Shown here: piece by piece, positions 8,031 to 17,590 of the stretch
Position numbering within the stretch: the stretch's first letter is position 1
Layout of the letters: each line of letters starts with the position of its first letter
NCBI GenBank assembly: GCA_905209075.1
Contig: CAJLRL010000002.1
Coordinates: 1 to 64,000 of the forward strand
DNA: 64,000 nt
Direction: 5' to 3'
Origin: an uncultured Lachnospiraceae bacterium
GTDB taxonomy: Bacteria; Bacillota; Clostridia; Lachnospirales; Lachnospiraceae
Translations under genes and position numbers: made by a program
The notes under the pieces: model-generated
Told to the model about the DNA's origin: nothing
The model's database searches: none
Seen by the model: only the letters and a program-made list of their open reading frames with translations

Positions 8031-9503
8031 TCAATTAATATGGAGCTTTGATTTTACAGTGTTTATTATCTCATCAAGCATGGAATCCTTAAGGAGAAAA
8101 AGTAAGATAAAATAAAGTGCGCCGCCGGCGGTGATCATTATAAGAGTGCTTATTATGCATGGTTTAAGTATATAGTTTAAACCGATAAGAGCGATAAGCA
8201 TTACAATAGAGGCGGCAAGGTATTTGGTGGAAAGAGAAAAAACAGTTTTCGCACTGAGTTCCTTACGCACATACCAGAATTGTACGATCGTAATTATTAG
8301 TTCTGATATGACAGAGGCTATTGCGGCACCATACGAATATAAAAATGGGATCATTATCATGTTAAGCACAAAGTTTGCCACAGCGCCGATGCATACCGAA
8401 CGGGTGAGCAGATTTTCACGTCTGGTCGTTATAAGATACTGGATCCCTATGACATTGCTAAGTCCTATTACAGGGATCAGAAGAGCCAGTATTATAAGCA
8501 GATTTGGAACCTTATCATATCCAGAGCCGTAGAACCATGGTGAAAAATTATGTGCGGTTCCCATAAGTCCAAAGCAAAGGGGAAGACCCATAAACCATAC
8601 AAAACGGAAGCTTTTGTATAGCAGATCTTTTACCTCTTTTGTCCTGTTTTCACTGAAATATTTACCTATACGGGGAACCATTACAGCGCCAAGGGCGGTG
8701 ACTATAGTAAGGACCATTTTTGAAATTTTGCTTGCCTGCTCGTAATAACCGTTTTCAATCGTAGTGTGAGTGATCTGGTTTAGCATGGTTTTGTCCATTG
8801 CGGTGTATATTGTTGTTGCAACAGTCGGTATAAACAGTGCTATTGTCGCTCTAAGGTGTGAAAACGGATGCAGTTTTTTAAAATCAGGCCGGTCAACGTA
8901 TTTCGGAACGTAAAACCATATGGAAAGATTGGATAAAAGCTCCATTATGCACATTCCCGCAACATATATTACCAGATCATCTTTATTGTGGATGGCGATA
9001 AAAATAAATGCTATGTTTATTATTTTAAATATGACATTTCGGCCGGCTACCTTACCGAATTCTTCCATTCCCTGTAAGAGCCATGCTATATCAGCTGCAA
9101 CGGACACAAGACACATCGCCTGAAGAAGGAGCAGTGTTGTATGCTCATGGTATATAAAAATTGTAAATATCAGATATGCGGCGAGGCATACTGCAACACT
9201 TATTATGCTCAGCAGCTCGATCTCCCAGAAAGTCTGTGTGCGTTTTTTTCTGTCACTCTGCAGATATGAAATCTCCCGGTTGCCATAGTTTAATGTACCG
9301 AGTGCGGCAACCATTATAAAATAAGCAACGATGGATGAGGTATAGCTGTAAAGTCCGATACCATCAACTTTCAAAACCCTTGAAAGATAGGGGGTTGTTA
9401 TAAGCGGTGTTATCAGTGTAAGGATCTGATAACTTACATTATAGATATAATTTAGTTTTAAGCTCTTTGAATTATTGGTTATTTTTCCACTTTTCGTTTT
9501 CAT
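8031..9503 (-). CDS. Polysaccharide flippase (Wzx/RfbX-like, MOP superfamily)
   Basis: 490 residues with about 12-14 hydrophobic segments. The N-terminal stretch NYIYNVSYQILTLITPLITT and PYLSRVLKVDGIGLYSY is typical of Wzx-type lipid-linked oligosaccharide flippases. It would turn undecaprenyl-linked repeat units to the outer face. It is the only minus-strand gene in the first 27 kb and is divergent from GtrA. It lies inside the glycan region, so it probably serves the polymer made by the neighbouring transferases. Confidence 0.88.
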   Translation of the reverse strand: MKTKSGKITNNSKSLKLNYIYNVSYQILTLITPLITTPYLSRVLKVDGIGLYSYTSSIVAYFIMVAALGTLNYGNREISYLQSDRKKRTQTFWEIELLSIISVAVCLAAYLIFTIFIYHEHTTLLLLQAMCLVSVAADIAWLLQGMEEFGKVAGRNVIFKIINIAFIFIAIHNKDDLVIYVAGMCIMELLSNLSIWFYVPKYVDRPDFKKLHPFSHLRATIALFIPTVATTIYTAMDKTMLNQITHTTIENGYYEQASKISKMVLTIVTALGAVMVPRIGKYFSENRTKEVKDLLYKSFRFVWFMGLPLCFGLMGTAHNFSPWFYGSGYDKVPNLLIILALLIPVIGLSNVIGIQYLITTRRENLLTRSVCIGAVANFVLNMIMIPFLYSYGAAIASVISELIITIVQFWYVRKELSAKTVFSLSTKYLAASIVMLIALIGLNYILKPCIISTLIMITAGGALYFILLFLLKDSMLDEIINTVKSKLHIN

Positions 9504-9522
9504 GATGATATGATAACATATA

Positions 9523-9551
9523 TTGACTTATTTTTGCTAGAAAGTTATTAT
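9523..9551 (+). promoter_or_regulatory. Vegetative promoter for the GtrA gene
   Basis: TTGACT at 9523-9528, a 17-base spacer, and TATTAT at 9546-9551. It lies in the divergent gap between the flippase and GtrA. Confidence 0.65.
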
Positions 9552-9585
9552 ATAAAAATCGTTAACTACAAAACGGATAAAAGAT

Positions 9586-9999
9586 ATGGAAAAATTAATG
9601 ATAAAAAAGAAAGAAGATGTAAAACAATTAATTTTGTATACGATATTTGGCAACATGACGTTTGTGATAAGTATAGTCTCATATGCATTTTTGGATATAT
9701 ATATGGGAATGAATGAGCTTATCGCAAATGCCATCGCATGGGTTTTTGCCGTGCTTTTTTCGTATGCTACAAATAAAAAATGGGTATTTAAAGCTCCGAC
9801 ACCGACTAAAACAGCATTATTAATGCAGCTTGTAGCCTTTTTTGGAGGAAGGTTTTTTACGCTGCTGATAGAGGAAGGAATCATATTAGTATTCATTACT
9901 ATTCTGGGATTCCCAAGCATGTGGGTAAAGATCACAGCACAGATCGTTGTCGTAGTACTAAACTATGTCATAAGCAAACTGCTGGTGTTTAAGCAGTAA
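9586..9999 (+). CDS. GtrA-family membrane protein
   Basis: 137 residues with four hydrophobic helices. FSYATNKKWVF and NYVISKLLVF are the typical GtrA half-motifs. GtrA proteins are thought to help polyprenyl-phosphate-linked sugars cross the membrane and usually sit beside a GtrB glycosyltransferase. Here the likely partner is at 7039-8007, with the flippase gene lying between them on the opposite strand. A second ATG at 9598 is possible; neither start has a strong ribosome site. Confidence 0.85.
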   Translation: MEKLMIKKKEDVKQLILYTIFGNMTFVISIVSYAFLDIYMGMNELIANAIAWVFAVLFSYATNKKWVFKAPTPTKTALLMQLVAFFGGRFFTLLIEEGIILVFITILGFPSMWVKITAQIVVVVLNYVISKLLVFKQ

Positions 10000-10061
10000 T
10001 AACAAAAATATAATTTTGCAGGCAAAAATAATAATATCTTAAAGAAATGTTTGAATAAAGG

Positions 10062-10070
10062 TGTTATAAT
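10062..10070 (+). promoter_or_regulatory. Extended -10 promoter for udk
   Basis: TGTTATAAT (TG-N-TATAAT) lies 30 bases before the uridine kinase start. No good -35 is seen, as is common for extended -10 promoters. Confidence 0.55.
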
Positions 10071-10100
10071 AAATAAAAGTATGCACTTAAGGAGATAATA

Positions 10101-10706
10101 ATGGAAATAACTGTGATTGGTATAGCAGGGGGTACAGGCTCCGGAAAATCCACATTTACAAACAGATTGAAAGAACAGTTTGGTGATAAGATCGCTGTTA
10201 TATATTATGATAATTATTACAGGGCACAGGATGATGTCCCTTTTGAAGAACGTAAAAAAGTAAATTATGATTCACCTGATTCGCTCGAGACAGATCTTAT
10301 GATATCACATCTTAGGGCGTTGAAAGAAGGAAAGACCATCGAATGCCCGACATATGATTATACTGTCCACAACAGATCAAAGGAGACTGTTGTTATTGAG
10401 CCTAGAAAGGTCATTATCGTGGAGGGAATCCTTGCCCTTGAAAACGAAGAACTGCGCAATCTTATAGATATAAAAGTATTTGTCGAGGCTGATGCTGACG
10501 AGCGTATACTGCGCCGTGTGGTGCGTGATGTAAAGGAGCGTGGGCGTGATGTGGAGGATATTGCAAGACAGTATCTTACAACAGTAAAGCCGATGCATTA
10601 TGTTTATGTCGAGCCGACAAAATATCTGGCTGATCTTGTGATAAACAGTGGAATGAATGATGTGGCATTCGAACTTATGAAGACGAAGATAGAGCAGATA
10701 TTATAG
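10101..10706 (+). CDS. udk: Uridine kinase
   Basis: 201 residues, the family's usual length. The P-loop GGTGSGKST is near residue 10; YYDNYYR, YDYTVHNR and VEGILAL are characteristic of uridine/cytidine kinase. It phosphorylates uridine and cytidine to UMP and CMP in pyrimidine salvage. AAGGAGA provides the ribosome site. Its stop is 1 base from the next ATG, so the dehydratase is probably co-transcribed. A link to UDP-sugar supply is possible but not shown. Confidence 0.92.
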   Translation: MEITVIGIAGGTGSGKSTFTNRLKEQFGDKIAVIYYDNYYRAQDDVPFEERKKVNYDSPDSLETDLMISHLRALKEGKTIECPTYDYTVHNRSKETVVIEPRKVIIVEGILALENEELRNLIDIKVFVEADADERILRRVVRDVKERGRDVEDIARQYLTTVKPMHYVYVEPTKYLADLVINSGMNDVAFELMKTKIEQIL

Positions 10707-10707
10707 T

Positions 10708-12711
10708 ATGCGGGGTATTTATATGAGAGATGCTAAAAATAATGACTTAAAAAATATAAATAATAGATCAAAAAATAATAATTCAAAAAACAAAAAAACA
10801 GGTAACGATTTCGATGAGAGAAAGGCTGGACCTGAGCAGCCTGACAGTTATATGGGAAATGACAGACAGTGGATCCTTAGGGCACTTGTACTTGCGTTTG
10901 TCGACATATGTTCCATAGCTATATCGTTTTTCTTTGCCCTGATGATAAGATTTGAGTTTGTATACAGCCACATTCCCGAATTATATCTGGATGGATATCT
11001 GAAGATAGTACCTATATATATAGTGATATCACTCGTTGTGTTTTATTTTTGCAGGCTGTACCACAGCATATGGCGTTTTGCAAGCATAAATGAGCTGATC
11101 CATATTGTGATAGCTTATATGATAATGATAATCGTTGCGGTGATTATCCACTGTGCATATCCTATCACTATGCCATATGCATTCTGGCTTATCGGTCTTA
11201 TGTTAAACTTTGCATGTACTACAGCAGAAAGGTTTGCCTACAGGCTTGTCCGTACAGGACAAAAAATGCTTGAACAGAAAGGTTCAGCAGATGGCGATGA
11301 CAGAGTTATGATAATTGGTGCCGGAAATGCAGGAAGAATGCTGATACGTGAGCTTATCATGAGTTCGCACCTTCATACGAAGGCATGCTGTATCATAGAT
11401 GATAATCCGGCAAAGATCGGACGATTTATAGATGGTGTTCCGATTGTCGGAAATAGAAATGATATTCCTGAAATGGTGGAAAAATACGACATATCAAAGA
11501 TCATATATGCTGTTCCATCAACAACCGGAAAGGATAGAAAAGAAATACTTAATATATGCAAGGATACAGACTGTGATGTTTCTGTTGTACCCGGAATCTA
11601 TCAGATGGTTGACGGAAGGGTATCAGTCTCAAGCCTTAGGCCTGTAAGTATAGAGGATCTTTTAGGACGTGATCAGGTAGTTGTAGATAATGATGGAATC
11701 CATTCATTTTTGCAGGGTAAGATTGTTATGGTAACTGGTGGAGGCGGTTCTATAGGAAGTGAGCTCTGCCGCCAGATAGCAAGAGAAAATCCTAAACTGC
11801 TTATAATATTTGATATCTATGAGAATAATGCTTATGACATCCAGCAGGAGTTAAAGCGTAAATATCCATATGTACATGTGGAAACACTTATAGGTTCGGT
11901 CAGAAATACAAACCGTCTGCACTATATTTTCCAGACATATCATCCTGAGATCATATACCATGCAGCTGCACATAAGCATGTTCCGCTTATGGAGGAAAGT
12001 CCTAATGAGGCGATCAAAAACAACGTACTCGGTACTTTAAAGCTATCAAGGATGGCTGCACAGTATAATGTTAAAAAATTCGTGCTCATCTCTACAGATA
12101 AGGCTGTTAATCCTACAAATATAATGGGAGCATCAAAGAGACTCTGTGAGATGATAATACAGATGATGAACCGTCAGACCAACACGGATTTTGTAGCGGT
12201 AAGATTTGGAAATGTACTTGGAAGCAATGGAAGTGTCATCCCTCTTTTCAAGAAACAGATTGAGGACGGAGGTCCTGTCACTGTGACGGACAAGCGCATC
12301 ATAAGGTATTTTATGACTATCCCGGAGGCTGTAGCACTTGTGCTTCAGGCAGGATTATATGCAAAAGGCGGAGAGATCTTTGTACTTGATATGGGAGAGC
12401 CTGTGAAAATTGATGATATGGCGAGAAACCTTATAAGGTTGTCAGGACTTGAACCTGATGTGGACATACAGATCGTGTACACAGGACTGCGTCCTGGTGA
12501 AAAGCTGTATGAGGAGATGCTCATGAGTGAGGAGGGACTTAAGGAAACTCCAAACAAGCTCATACATGTCGGAGAGCCGATAGAGATGAATGATGAACTT
12601 TTTGAGAAACAGCTTGTCGAACTCGAAAAGGCATGTACGTCAGAGAGTAAAGATATAAAGAAGATCGTTGCGTCTGTAGTTAAGACATATAAACCTGATC
12701 TAGACGATTAA
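10708..12711 (+). CDS. Membrane nucleotide-sugar 4,6-dehydratase (PglF/CapD/EpsC type)
   Basis: 667 residues: an Asn/Lys-rich start, four membrane helices (about residues 50-165), a first Rossmann-like domain with MIIGAGNAGRML, and a catalytic SDR domain starting at VTGGGGSIGSELCRQ with STDKAVNPTNIMGASKR. These enzymes convert UDP-GlcNAc to a 4-keto-6-deoxy sugar, the first step to bacillosamine-type or QuiNAc sugars. An aminotransferase and a phosphoglycosyltransferase follow, supporting that route. ATG 10723 is a possible alternative start. Confidence 0.88.
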   Translation: MRGIYMRDAKNNDLKNINNRSKNNNSKNKKTGNDFDERKAGPEQPDSYMGNDRQWILRALVLAFVDICSIAISFFFALMIRFEFVYSHIPELYLDGYLKIVPIYIVISLVVFYFCRLYHSIWRFASINELIHIVIAYMIMIIVAVIIHCAYPITMPYAFWLIGLMLNFACTTAERFAYRLVRTGQKMLEQKGSADGDDRVMIIGAGNAGRMLIRELIMSSHLHTKACCIIDDNPAKIGRFIDGVPIVGNRNDIPEMVEKYDISKIIYAVPSTTGKDRKEILNICKDTDCDVSVVPGIYQMVDGRVSVSSLRPVSIEDLLGRDQVVVDNDGIHSFLQGKIVMVTGGGGSIGSELCRQIARENPKLLIIFDIYENNAYDIQQELKRKYPYVHVETLIGSVRNTNRLHYIFQTYHPEIIYHAAAHKHVPLMEESPNEAIKNNVLGTLKLSRMAAQYNVKKFVLISTDKAVNPTNIMGASKRLCEMIIQMMNRQTNTDFVAVRFGNVLGSNGSVIPLFKKQIEDGGPVTVTDKRIIRYFMTIPEAVALVLQAGLYAKGGEIFVLDMGEPVKIDDMARNLIRLSGLEPDVDIQIVYTGLRPGEKLYEEMLMSEEGLKETPNKLIHVGEPIEMNDELFEKQLVELEKACTSESKDIKKIVASVVKTYKPDLDD

Positions 12712-12737
12712 CCGGATTACGGGGAATGGGAGATATT

Positions 12738-13970
12738 ATGGAAAAAAGACAGATAACATTTTCTCCTCCTGATATAACGGAGGCAGAAATCGAAGCAGTT
12801 GCCGATACACTTAGAAGTGGATGGATCACAACAGGTCCTAAATGCAAAGAATTCGAAAAAAAAATTGCACAGTTTATAGGAACTGACAAAGCCGTTGTTC
12901 TTAATTCTGCAACAGCATGTCTGGAATCGATACTGCGTTTCTTAGGCATCGGAGCCGGGGATGAAGTGATAACAAGTGCCTACACATATACAGCATCAGC
13001 AAGTCCCGTTGTACATGTCGGAGCATCGCTTAAGCTTGTAGATTGCAAAAAGGATTCCTTTGAAATAGATTATGATGCAATAGAAAATGCAATAACAGAA
13101 AAGACAAAAGTGATCATTCCTGTAGACATAGCAGGAGTGCCGTGTGACTATGACAGGATTTTTGAAATAGTAGAAAAAAAGAAAAATCTTTTCCAGCCAT
13201 CAAATGACATACAGAAGGCTTTCGGAAGGATAATTGTCGCAGCCGATGGGGCACATGCTTTTGGCGCATATATAAACAAAAAGCAGCCTGATGGTACAGT
13301 AAATAAAATCATGGTGGGAAATATCGCTGATTTTACAAGCTTTTCATTCCATGCAGTAAAGAATTTAACCACAGCAGAGGGTGGCAGTCTTACATGGAGA
13401 AATATTCCTGGAATGGACAATGAAGAGATATATAAGCAGTTCATGCTTCTTTCACTTCATGGACAGACAAAGGATGCATTCCATAAAAACCAGCTTGGAG
13501 CATGGGAATATGACATAGCGGCTCCTTTATATAAGTGCAATATGACAGATATACAGGCCGCAATTGGACTTGTGCAGTTTGAGAGATATCCTGCGCTTTT
13601 GGACAGAAGAAGACAGATAATAGGTAAATATGATGAGGCTTTTAAGGAGATGGGATATAAAACAGTTCCACATTTTACAAAAGACCATACATCAAGCGGT
13701 CATCTGTATCTGCTCAGGATACCGGGGATCGATACCCAAAGGAGAAATGACATCATAGTAAAAATGGCAGAACGAGGCATTGCAACAAATGTACATTACA
13801 AGCCTCTTCCTATGATGACTGCATACAAAAACCTCGGATTTGATATATCGGATTATCCTAATGCTTACCATCAGTACGAAAACGAGATAACGCTTCCGCT
13901 CCATACAAAATTATCTGATGAGGATGTTGACTATATCATTTCAGGTATCAAGGAAATTATGGCAGATTAA
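12738..13970 (+). CDS. DegT/DnrJ/EryC1 sugar aminotransferase (PglE-like)
   Basis: About 410 residues. SGWITTGPKCKEFE, NSATACL, AYTYTASAS and the PLP lysine in SFHAVKNLTTAEGG define the family. It would aminate the 4-keto sugar made by the preceding dehydratase, giving UDP-4-amino-4,6-dideoxy-GlcNAc (inference). An in-frame ATG at 12726 exists, but GGGAGA (12728-12733) fits 12738 better. No PglD-type acetyltransferase is visible nearby, so the amino group may stay free or be modified from elsewhere. Confidence 0.85.
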   Translation: MEKRQITFSPPDITEAEIEAVADTLRSGWITTGPKCKEFEKKIAQFIGTDKAVVLNSATACLESILRFLGIGAGDEVITSAYTYTASASPVVHVGASLKLVDCKKDSFEIDYDAIENAITEKTKVIIPVDIAGVPCDYDRIFEIVEKKKNLFQPSNDIQKAFGRIIVAADGAHAFGAYINKKQPDGTVNKIMVGNIADFTSFSFHAVKNLTTAEGGSLTWRNIPGMDNEEIYKQFMLLSLHGQTKDAFHKNQLGAWEYDIAAPLYKCNMTDIQAAIGLVQFERYPALLDRRRQIIGKYDEAFKEMGYKTVPHFTKDHTSSGHLYLLRIPGIDTQRRNDIIVKMAERGIATNVHYKPLPMMTAYKNLGFDISDYPNAYHQYENEITLPLHTKLSDEDVDYIISGIKEIMAD

Positions 13971-14003
13971 GGTTACCGTCTGCGCCTGTATGTGCAGGTA
14001 ACC
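13971..14003 (+). other. Intergenic hairpin without T run
   Basis: ggttacc (13971-13977) pairs with ggtaacc (13997-14003), with further inner pairing ctgc/gcag. It starts one base after the aminotransferase stop. It lacks a U-tract, so it may be a processing or stability hairpin within the operon rather than a terminator. Confidence 0.5.
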
Positions 14004-14047
14004 GGAGTGATCTGATCACATGAGTACAAATATAACGGAGATATAAT

Positions 14048-14737
14048 ATGAACAGATGGAAGTCATGGGGAGAACTCCCGGAATTTATGAAAAATGAATA
14101 CACACTTAGATATTACAGGCGGCTTAGCAGGAAAAGAGGCAGTATGGCACTTAAACGGATATTTGATGTCATTATGTCGCTTATATTGCTGGTGCCGCTG
14201 TCTCCGGTGATACTGGTCCTTGCGATCTGGATAAAAGCAGACAGCAAAGGACCTGTTTTTTTCAGACAGGAACGTATCACCCAGTATGGCAGAAAATTCA
14301 AAATATATAAATTCAGAACAATGGTAGATGATGCTGATAAAAAAGGCTCACTTGTAACAACAGAGGGAGATGCAAGGATCACAAGAGTTGGAGCCGCCAT
14401 AAGAAAATACAGATTGGACGAGCTACCGCAGTTATTTAATGTTCTTGCAGGAGATATGACATTTGTAGGAACAAGGCCGGAGGTCGAAAAATACGTTATG
14501 GCATACACCCCTTCAATGATGGCAACACTTCTTATGCCTGCTGGTATTACAAGTGATGCGAGCATAAAATATAAGGATGAGGAAAAACTTTTAAAAGCTG
14601 CAGATGATGTGGATCATGTATATATCAAAAAGGTTCTTCCCCAAAAGATGAGATATAATCTTTCATACCTTAAACATTTTTCGATCATAAGAGATATAAG
14701 GATATGTATTGAAACGGTACTTGCGGTACTCAAATAG
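14048..14737 (+). CDS. Initiating phosphoglycosyltransferase (PglC/WcaJ-like sugar transferase)
   Basis: 229 residues. A membrane re-entrant helix KRIFDVIMSLILLVPLSP is followed by KFRTM, the catalytic Asp-Glu in RLDELPQLFNVLAGDM, and FVGTRPEVE. This is the monotopic phosphoglycosyltransferase family, which moves a phosphosugar from UDP-sugar to undecaprenyl phosphate and so begins a glycan chain. It follows the dehydratase and aminotransferase that would make its substrate. The short 45-residue N-terminal extension is not recognised. Confidence 0.9.
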   Translation: MNRWKSWGELPEFMKNEYTLRYYRRLSRKRGSMALKRIFDVIMSLILLVPLSPVILVLAIWIKADSKGPVFFRQERITQYGRKFKIYKFRTMVDDADKKGSLVTTEGDARITRVGAAIRKYRLDELPQLFNVLAGDMTFVGTRPEVEKYVMAYTPSMMATLLMPAGITSDASIKYKDEEKLLKAADDVDHVYIKKVLPQKMRYNLSYLKHFSIIRDIRICIETVLAVLK

Positions 14738-14751
14738 GAGAGGATGGTCAT

Positions 14752-15570
14752 ATGGGATTTTCAGTACTTATGTCTATATACTATAAAGAAAAACCTGATA
14801 ATTTTGCGCAGTGCATGGACAGCCTGCTGGCGCAGACTTCTCTTCCTGATGAAATAGTTCTGGTTGAGGATGGAAGGCTGACAGATGAACTTTATAAGGT
14901 TATAGATGAATATACAGGCAGAATGGGCAATATAAATTTCGTAAGACTAAGATTAGACGAAAACAGAGGATTAGGGATTGCTCTTTCATATGGCATAAAA
15001 CATTGCCGGAACAGACTTGTAGCAAGGATGGATACAGATGATATAGCTGTAAAGGACAGATTTGCCATGCAGCTGAAGGCTTTTTCGAAGAACCCGTCAC
15101 TTGATATTGTCGGAGGTTATATAGACGAATTTATAGATGAGCCTGACAAACCATATTCGGTGCGTATGGTGCCAATCAGCCAGAAAGATATTTACAAATA
15201 TCAAAGAAGGCGGGATGCGTTTAACCATATGACAGTCATGTACAAGAAAAATACTGTCATAGAAGCCGGAAACTACAAGGACTGTCTTCTGATGGAGGAC
15301 TCACTTTTGTGGGCGGAAATGATAAAGAACCATGCACATATGGCGAATATCCCCAAAGTGCTTGTACATGCCAGATGTGGTGATGACATGATAGACAGAA
15401 GAGGTGGAATGGACTATTTCTTTAAATATAAAAACGGAAGGAAACACATCTTAAAGACCGGTACAATAAGCTATGCAGATTACTGTGTCACAGTGGCGGC
15501 ACAGTTTGTTGTGTGTATTATGCCTACAGCACTGCGGCGGTTTATTTTTAAAAAAATATTACGCAAGTAA
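14752..15570 (+). CDS. Family 2 glycosyltransferase (AmsE-like)
   Basis: 272 residues. The GT-A fold shows LMSIYYKEKPDNF, the Asp in VLVEDG, and RMDTDDIAVKDR as the DxD metal site; the C-terminus is hydrophobic (about residues 240-262). It starts 14 bases after the phosphoglycosyltransferase. It probably adds the second sugar to the lipid-linked chain. Donor and linkage cannot be read from the sequence. Confidence 0.85.
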   Translation: MGFSVLMSIYYKEKPDNFAQCMDSLLAQTSLPDEIVLVEDGRLTDELYKVIDEYTGRMGNINFVRLRLDENRGLGIALSYGIKHCRNRLVARMDTDDIAVKDRFAMQLKAFSKNPSLDIVGGYIDEFIDEPDKPYSVRMVPISQKDIYKYQRRRDAFNHMTVMYKKNTVIEAGNYKDCLLMEDSLLWAEMIKNHAHMANIPKVLVHARCGDDMIDRRGGMDYFFKYKNGRKHILKTGTISYADYCVTVAAQFVVCIMPTALRRFIFKKILRK

Positions 15571-15592
15571 ACTTTTCAAATAGCATGACTTG

Positions 15593-15601
15593 TGATAAAA
15601 T
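15593..15601 (+). promoter_or_regulatory. Extended -10 promoter before phosphoglucomutase
   Basis: TGATAAAAT lies 53 bases before the start codon; the -35 is poor. It is followed by AGGAGGG as a strong ribosome site. Confidence 0.4.
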
Positions 15602-15653
15602 CTATAAGAATTGTTACAAGTATTACGAATTTATTTCAGGAGGGATAATATAA

Positions 15654-17384
15654 ATGGATTTCAGAGCAGAATACGAAAAATGGTGTACAGATCCATATTT
15701 TGATGAGGCGACAAAAGCTGAGCTTAAAGCATTAAACGGAAATGATAAAGAGATAGAGGACAGATTTTACCGCACTCTTGAGTTTGGTACAGCCGGACTT
15801 CGCGGAGTTATAGGAGCAGGAACGAACAGGATGAACATCTATACAGTTCGTCAGGCTACACAGGGACTTGCAAACTACATACTCTCACAGGGAGAGGAAG
15901 CCGCAAAAAGAGGCGTTGCGATCGCACATGATTCCAGAAATATGCATGATGAGTTTACAGATGCAACAGCACTCTGCCTTGCTGCAAACGGAATAAAGAC
16001 ATATGTATTTCCACAGCTTGCACCGGTTCCAGAGCTTTCATATGCAGTAAGGACACTTGGAACAATAGCGGGAGTTGTTATAACAGCAAGCCATAATCCG
16101 CGTGAGTATAATGGATACAAGGTATACTGGGAAGATGGTGCACAGGTTACGCCGCCTCATGATACAAATATAATGGCTGAGGTTGCTAAAGTTACATCTT
16201 TTGACCAGGTAAAGACAATGGATCGCGAAGATGCAATAAAAGCAGGACTTTACAACGTAATCTCAGATGAAGTTGAAGAGGGATATTTTGGAGAACTTAA
16301 AAAGCTTTCGATCCATCCTGAAATCATTAAAGATATGGCAAAAGACATCAAGATAGTGTATACACCTCTTCATGGAACAGGTCTTCGTCCGGTACAAAGA
16401 GTACTTAAGGATATGGGCTTTGAGAATGTATATATTGAGCCACAGCAGGCAGTTCCTGACGGAAACTTCCCTACATGCCCTTATCCAAACCCGGAGAATC
16501 CGGATGCATGGAAGCTTGCACTTGAACTTGCAAAGGAAAAGGATGCTGATATCGTTTTAGCAACTGACCCTGATGCAGACAGACTTGGTGTATATTGTAA
16601 GGATACAAAGACAGGCGAGTATGTTACATTTACAGGAAATATGTCAGCAATGCTTATCGGTGAGTATATTTTAAGCCAGAAGAGTGCCAATGGTACTTTG
16701 CCTGAGAATCCTGCATTTGTAGAGTCGATCGTTTCAACAGATATGGGTAAGGCAATTGCGGCAGCATATGGTGTAAAGCATATAGAGGTGCTTACAGGAT
16801 TTAAGTATATTGGTGAGCAGATGCTTAAATTCGAAAAGACAGGATGTAACAATTATGTATTCGGTATGGAAGAAAGCTATGGATGTCTTCCGGGTACATA
16901 TGCAAGAGATAAAGATGCACCGGCAGCAGTATGTATGCTCTGCGAGGTTGCAGCATTCTATAAATCACAGGGCAAGACACTCTGGGATGGAATGATCGAC
17001 ATGTATGAGAAATACGGATACTATCGTGAGGGCATTTCTACACTCACATTAAAGGGTATTGACGGAGCAGCCCAGATCAATGAGATAATGACAAAAGCGC
17101 GTGATAATGCGCCGGATACATTTGGTGAGTATAAGGTACTTGCTATACGTGATTATAAGAACGATACGAGAAAAGACATGGCAACAGGCAAAGTGGAGCC
17201 TACAGGACTTCCTAGCTCAAATGTTTTATACTATGAACTTAACGATAACGCTTGGTGCTGTGTACGGCCTTCTGGTACAGAGCCAAAGATCAAATTCTAT
17301 TTTGGAGTAAAGGGAAGCTCACTGGAAGATTCACAGTCTAAGCTTGATGCACTTTCAGCAGAAGTTTTAAAACGTTTCGAATAA
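15654..17384 (+). CDS. Phosphoglucomutase/phosphomannomutase (PgcA-type)
   Basis: 576 residues, typical of Firmicutes alpha-phosphoglucomutase. The phosphoserine loop is TASHNPREYNGYK, the metal loop DPDADRLG, the sugar loop GMEESYG, and the phosphate-binding end RPSGTEPKIKFY. It interconverts glucose-6-phosphate and glucose-1-phosphate, supplying precursor for UDP-glucose and wall polymers. It lies between glycosyltransferase and LCP genes, which suits a role in glycan precursor supply. Confidence 0.93.
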   Translation: MDFRAEYEKWCTDPYFDEATKAELKALNGNDKEIEDRFYRTLEFGTAGLRGVIGAGTNRMNIYTVRQATQGLANYILSQGEEAAKRGVAIAHDSRNMHDEFTDATALCLAANGIKTYVFPQLAPVPELSYAVRTLGTIAGVVITASHNPREYNGYKVYWEDGAQVTPPHDTNIMAEVAKVTSFDQVKTMDREDAIKAGLYNVISDEVEEGYFGELKKLSIHPEIIKDMAKDIKIVYTPLHGTGLRPVQRVLKDMGFENVYIEPQQAVPDGNFPTCPYPNPENPDAWKLALELAKEKDADIVLATDPDADRLGVYCKDTKTGEYVTFTGNMSAMLIGEYILSQKSANGTLPENPAFVESIVSTDMGKAIAAAYGVKHIEVLTGFKYIGEQMLKFEKTGCNNYVFGMEESYGCLPGTYARDKDAPAAVCMLCEVAAFYKSQGKTLWDGMIDMYEKYGYYREGISTLTLKGIDGAAQINEIMTKARDNAPDTFGEYKVLAIRDYKNDTRKDMATGKVEPTGLPSSNVLYYELNDNAWCCVRPSGTEPKIKFYFGVKGSSLEDSQSKLDALSAEVLKRFE

Positions 17385-17385
17385 T

Positions 17386-17586
17386 ATGATGAAAATATAC
17401 ATTTGTCCGCAGTGTGGATGGGTCCGTATGGTCTCAAGAAGGAAAACTGTGGAATGTCACAAATGTGGAAACATGCAGATGCGGCTTACAAATCTTGAAT
17501 TTGACAAATATGCTGACATGACAGAAAAAGAACGTAAAGATTACGCAGATGCCTGGTTATATATTCATAAGAGAAATAAAGGATAG
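17386..17586 (+). CDS. Small zinc-ribbon protein, function unknown
   Basis: 66 residues with two cysteine pairs, CPQCG and CHKCG, forming a probable four-Cys zinc ribbon, then a basic helical tail. It starts one base after the phosphoglucomutase stop (ATG 17386 or 17389) and ends 4 bases before the LCP gene, so it is translated within the operon. No specific family is recognised. Confidence 0.7.
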   Translation: MMKIYICPQCGWVRMVSRRKTVECHKCGNMQMRLTNLEFDKYADMTEKERKDYADAWLYIHKRNKG

Positions 17587-17590
17587 AAAT

